Shown piece after piece: positions 5,666 to 6,489 of a DNA stretch of 6,489 nt. The position numbers and the translations under genes are program-made. Below the pieces are notes generated by a model. The model ran no database searches. It was not told the DNA's origin and worked only from the letters and a program-made list of their open reading frames with translations. Numbering within the stretch: position 1 is the stretch's first letter; each line of letters begins with the position of its first letter. The DNA comes from Gammaproteobacteria bacterium (lineage in GTDB: Bacteria; Pseudomonadota; Gammaproteobacteria; SZUA-152). Location of the stretch: contig JANTGX010000125.1 of NCBI GenBank assembly GCA_024762755.1, forward strand, positions 1-6,489, read 5' to 3'.

Positions 5666-6487
5666 TCAGGCAGCCTTGCCTTCTTCGAACAGATGCACAT
5701 CGGTCTGCGGGTAAGGGATGGAGATGCCCGCCGCATCGAAGCGCAGCTTGACGTTCTCCAGCATATCCGAACGCACGGCCCAGTAGTCGGCCGAGTTGAC
5801 CCACGGTCGCACGGCCAGATTCACGCTGCTGTCGGCCAGCTCCGACACCATCACCACCGGCGCCGGATCGGTCAGGATGCGTTCGTCGGCGGCCATGATC
5901 TCCTCGATCAACGCCTTGGCGGCTCGGATGTCATCGTCATAACCGATGCCGAAGACCATATCGATACGCCGCGTGTCACGGGCACTAAAGTTGGTGATGG
6001 TGCCGCTGTAGATCTGCCCATTGGGCACCGTGATTTCGCGATTGTCGCCAGTGCGCATGAGGGTACTGAAGATGCGGATGGACTCCACCACCCCACTGAC
6101 GCCACCGGCCTCGATGAAGTCACCCAATTTGAAGGGCTTGAACAAGACCAGCATGACACCGGCCGCAAGATTGCCCAGTGAGTCCTTCAATGCCAGACCC
6201 ACGGCCAGACCCGCAGTGGCGAAGATGGCCATGACGGAGGTCGTATCCACGCCCAATTGGTCGAGTGCCGCGATCACCACGACCACCAAGAGCGCCGCAT
6301 AGATCAGGTTACTGAGGAAATCCACCAGGGACTCATCCAAATTGGCACGCTTCATCACCTGGCCAACGGCATTGGTCAAGGCCTTCGCCACCCAGCGCCC
6401 CACGATAAAGATCACCAGCGCCGTGACGAGGCCGATGGACCAAGGGATGATGTACATATTCAGATAATCCACATTGGAGTTGAGCAT
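5666..6487 (-). CDS. mscS: Small-conductance mechanosensitive channel, MscS family
   Basis: A 273-residue inner-membrane channel very close in layout to E. coli MscS (286 residues). TM1 is at about 14-32, TM2 at 58-80, and the pore helix TM3 at 86-117 (GLAVGLAL at 93-100, NLAAGVMLVLFKPF at 106-119). The beta domain has VPNGQI and TNFSARD (154-171), and the C-terminal alpha/beta domain ends in DAAGISIPYPQTDVH (251-265). By family knowledge it forms a heptamer that opens under membrane tension on osmotic downshock and releases solutes. The pore-sealing leucines (E. coli L105/L109) correspond to L94 and L98, and the G121 position is kept (G110). At the E. coli Q112-G113 hinge the sequence is K101-D102. 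The start ATG 6487 lies two bases from the window edge, so a slightly longer N-terminus is possible. It is convergent with the LTD-like gene and shows no operon partner here. Confidence 0.96.
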   Translation of the reverse strand: MLNSNVDYLNMYIIPWSIGLVTALVIFIVGRWVAKALTNAVGQVMKRANLDESLVDFLSNLIYAALLVVVVIAALDQLGVDTTSVMAIFATAGLAVGLALKDSLGNLAAGVMLVLFKPFKLGDFIEAGGVSGVVESIRIFSTLMRTGDNREITVPNGQIYSGTITNFSARDTRRIDMVFGIGYDDDIRAAKALIEEIMAADERILTDPAPVVMVSELADSSVNLAVRPWVNSADYWAVRSDMLENVKLRFDAAGISIPYPQTDVHLFEEGKAA

Positions 6488-6489
6488 GG

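Noticed and set aside
5693..6181. 162-codon plus-strand open frame
   Set aside because: It is antisense to the MscS channel, whose minus-strand translation aligns with E. coli MscS throughout.

Overview
The window is GC-rich and gene-dense, with long antisense open frames of the kind that high-GC codon usage produces. It holds a Cache-PAS-GAF sensor, a REC-PAS-GGDEF-EAL regulator, an MscS channel and an exported protein with a PEP-CTERM-type tail. Together these suggest a chromosomal segment of an environmental proteobacterium, most likely gammaproteobacterial. That assignment is inference from gene content; there is no rRNA or other marker gene. I see no tRNA, rRNA, CRISPR array, insertion sequence or phage gene.

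Left part (1-4034, minus strand): two signalling genes are read right to left. The upstream gene (4034 to 1956) encodes a 692-residue response regulator with REC, PAS, GGDEF and EAL domains. It is predicted to make and/or break cyclic di-GMP under phosphorylation control. The downstream gene (1787 to beyond base 1) is a membrane sensor with two transmembrane segments around a periplasmic Cache-like domain, followed by PAS and GAF. It leaves the window without its output domain. Its 595-codon frame has no stop in the window, so an ORF search that requires a stop codon misses it. The two genes are 168 bp apart, with a GC-rich hairpin directly after the first stop codon. They may form a sensor/regulator pair.

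Middle (4035-4280): a divergent intergenic region. It contains a 7-bp inverted repeat and an overlapping 7-bp tandem repeat on the side of the c-di-GMP gene, and an extended -10 element on the side of the plus-strand genes.

Right-middle (4263/4281-5535, plus strand): two exported proteins. The first is a small secreted coiled-coil protein whose four mature-domain cysteines form a twin CX10C pattern, which predicts a disulfide-stapled helical hairpin. The second is a 260-residue protein with a signal peptide, a lamin-tail-like (LTD-like) domain and a VPLP/hydrophobic/Arg-rich C-terminal sorting signal, probably an exosortase/PEP-CTERM-type surface protein.

Right end (5666-6487, minus strand): an almost complete small-conductance mechanosensitive channel of the MscS family, convergent with the LTD-like gene. 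The two are separated by a perfect 10-bp-stem hairpin. The most distinctive item is the twin-CX10C protein. The sensor/c-di-GMP pair and the secreted proteins could belong to an envelope or biofilm programme, but nothing in the sequence directly links the two strands.
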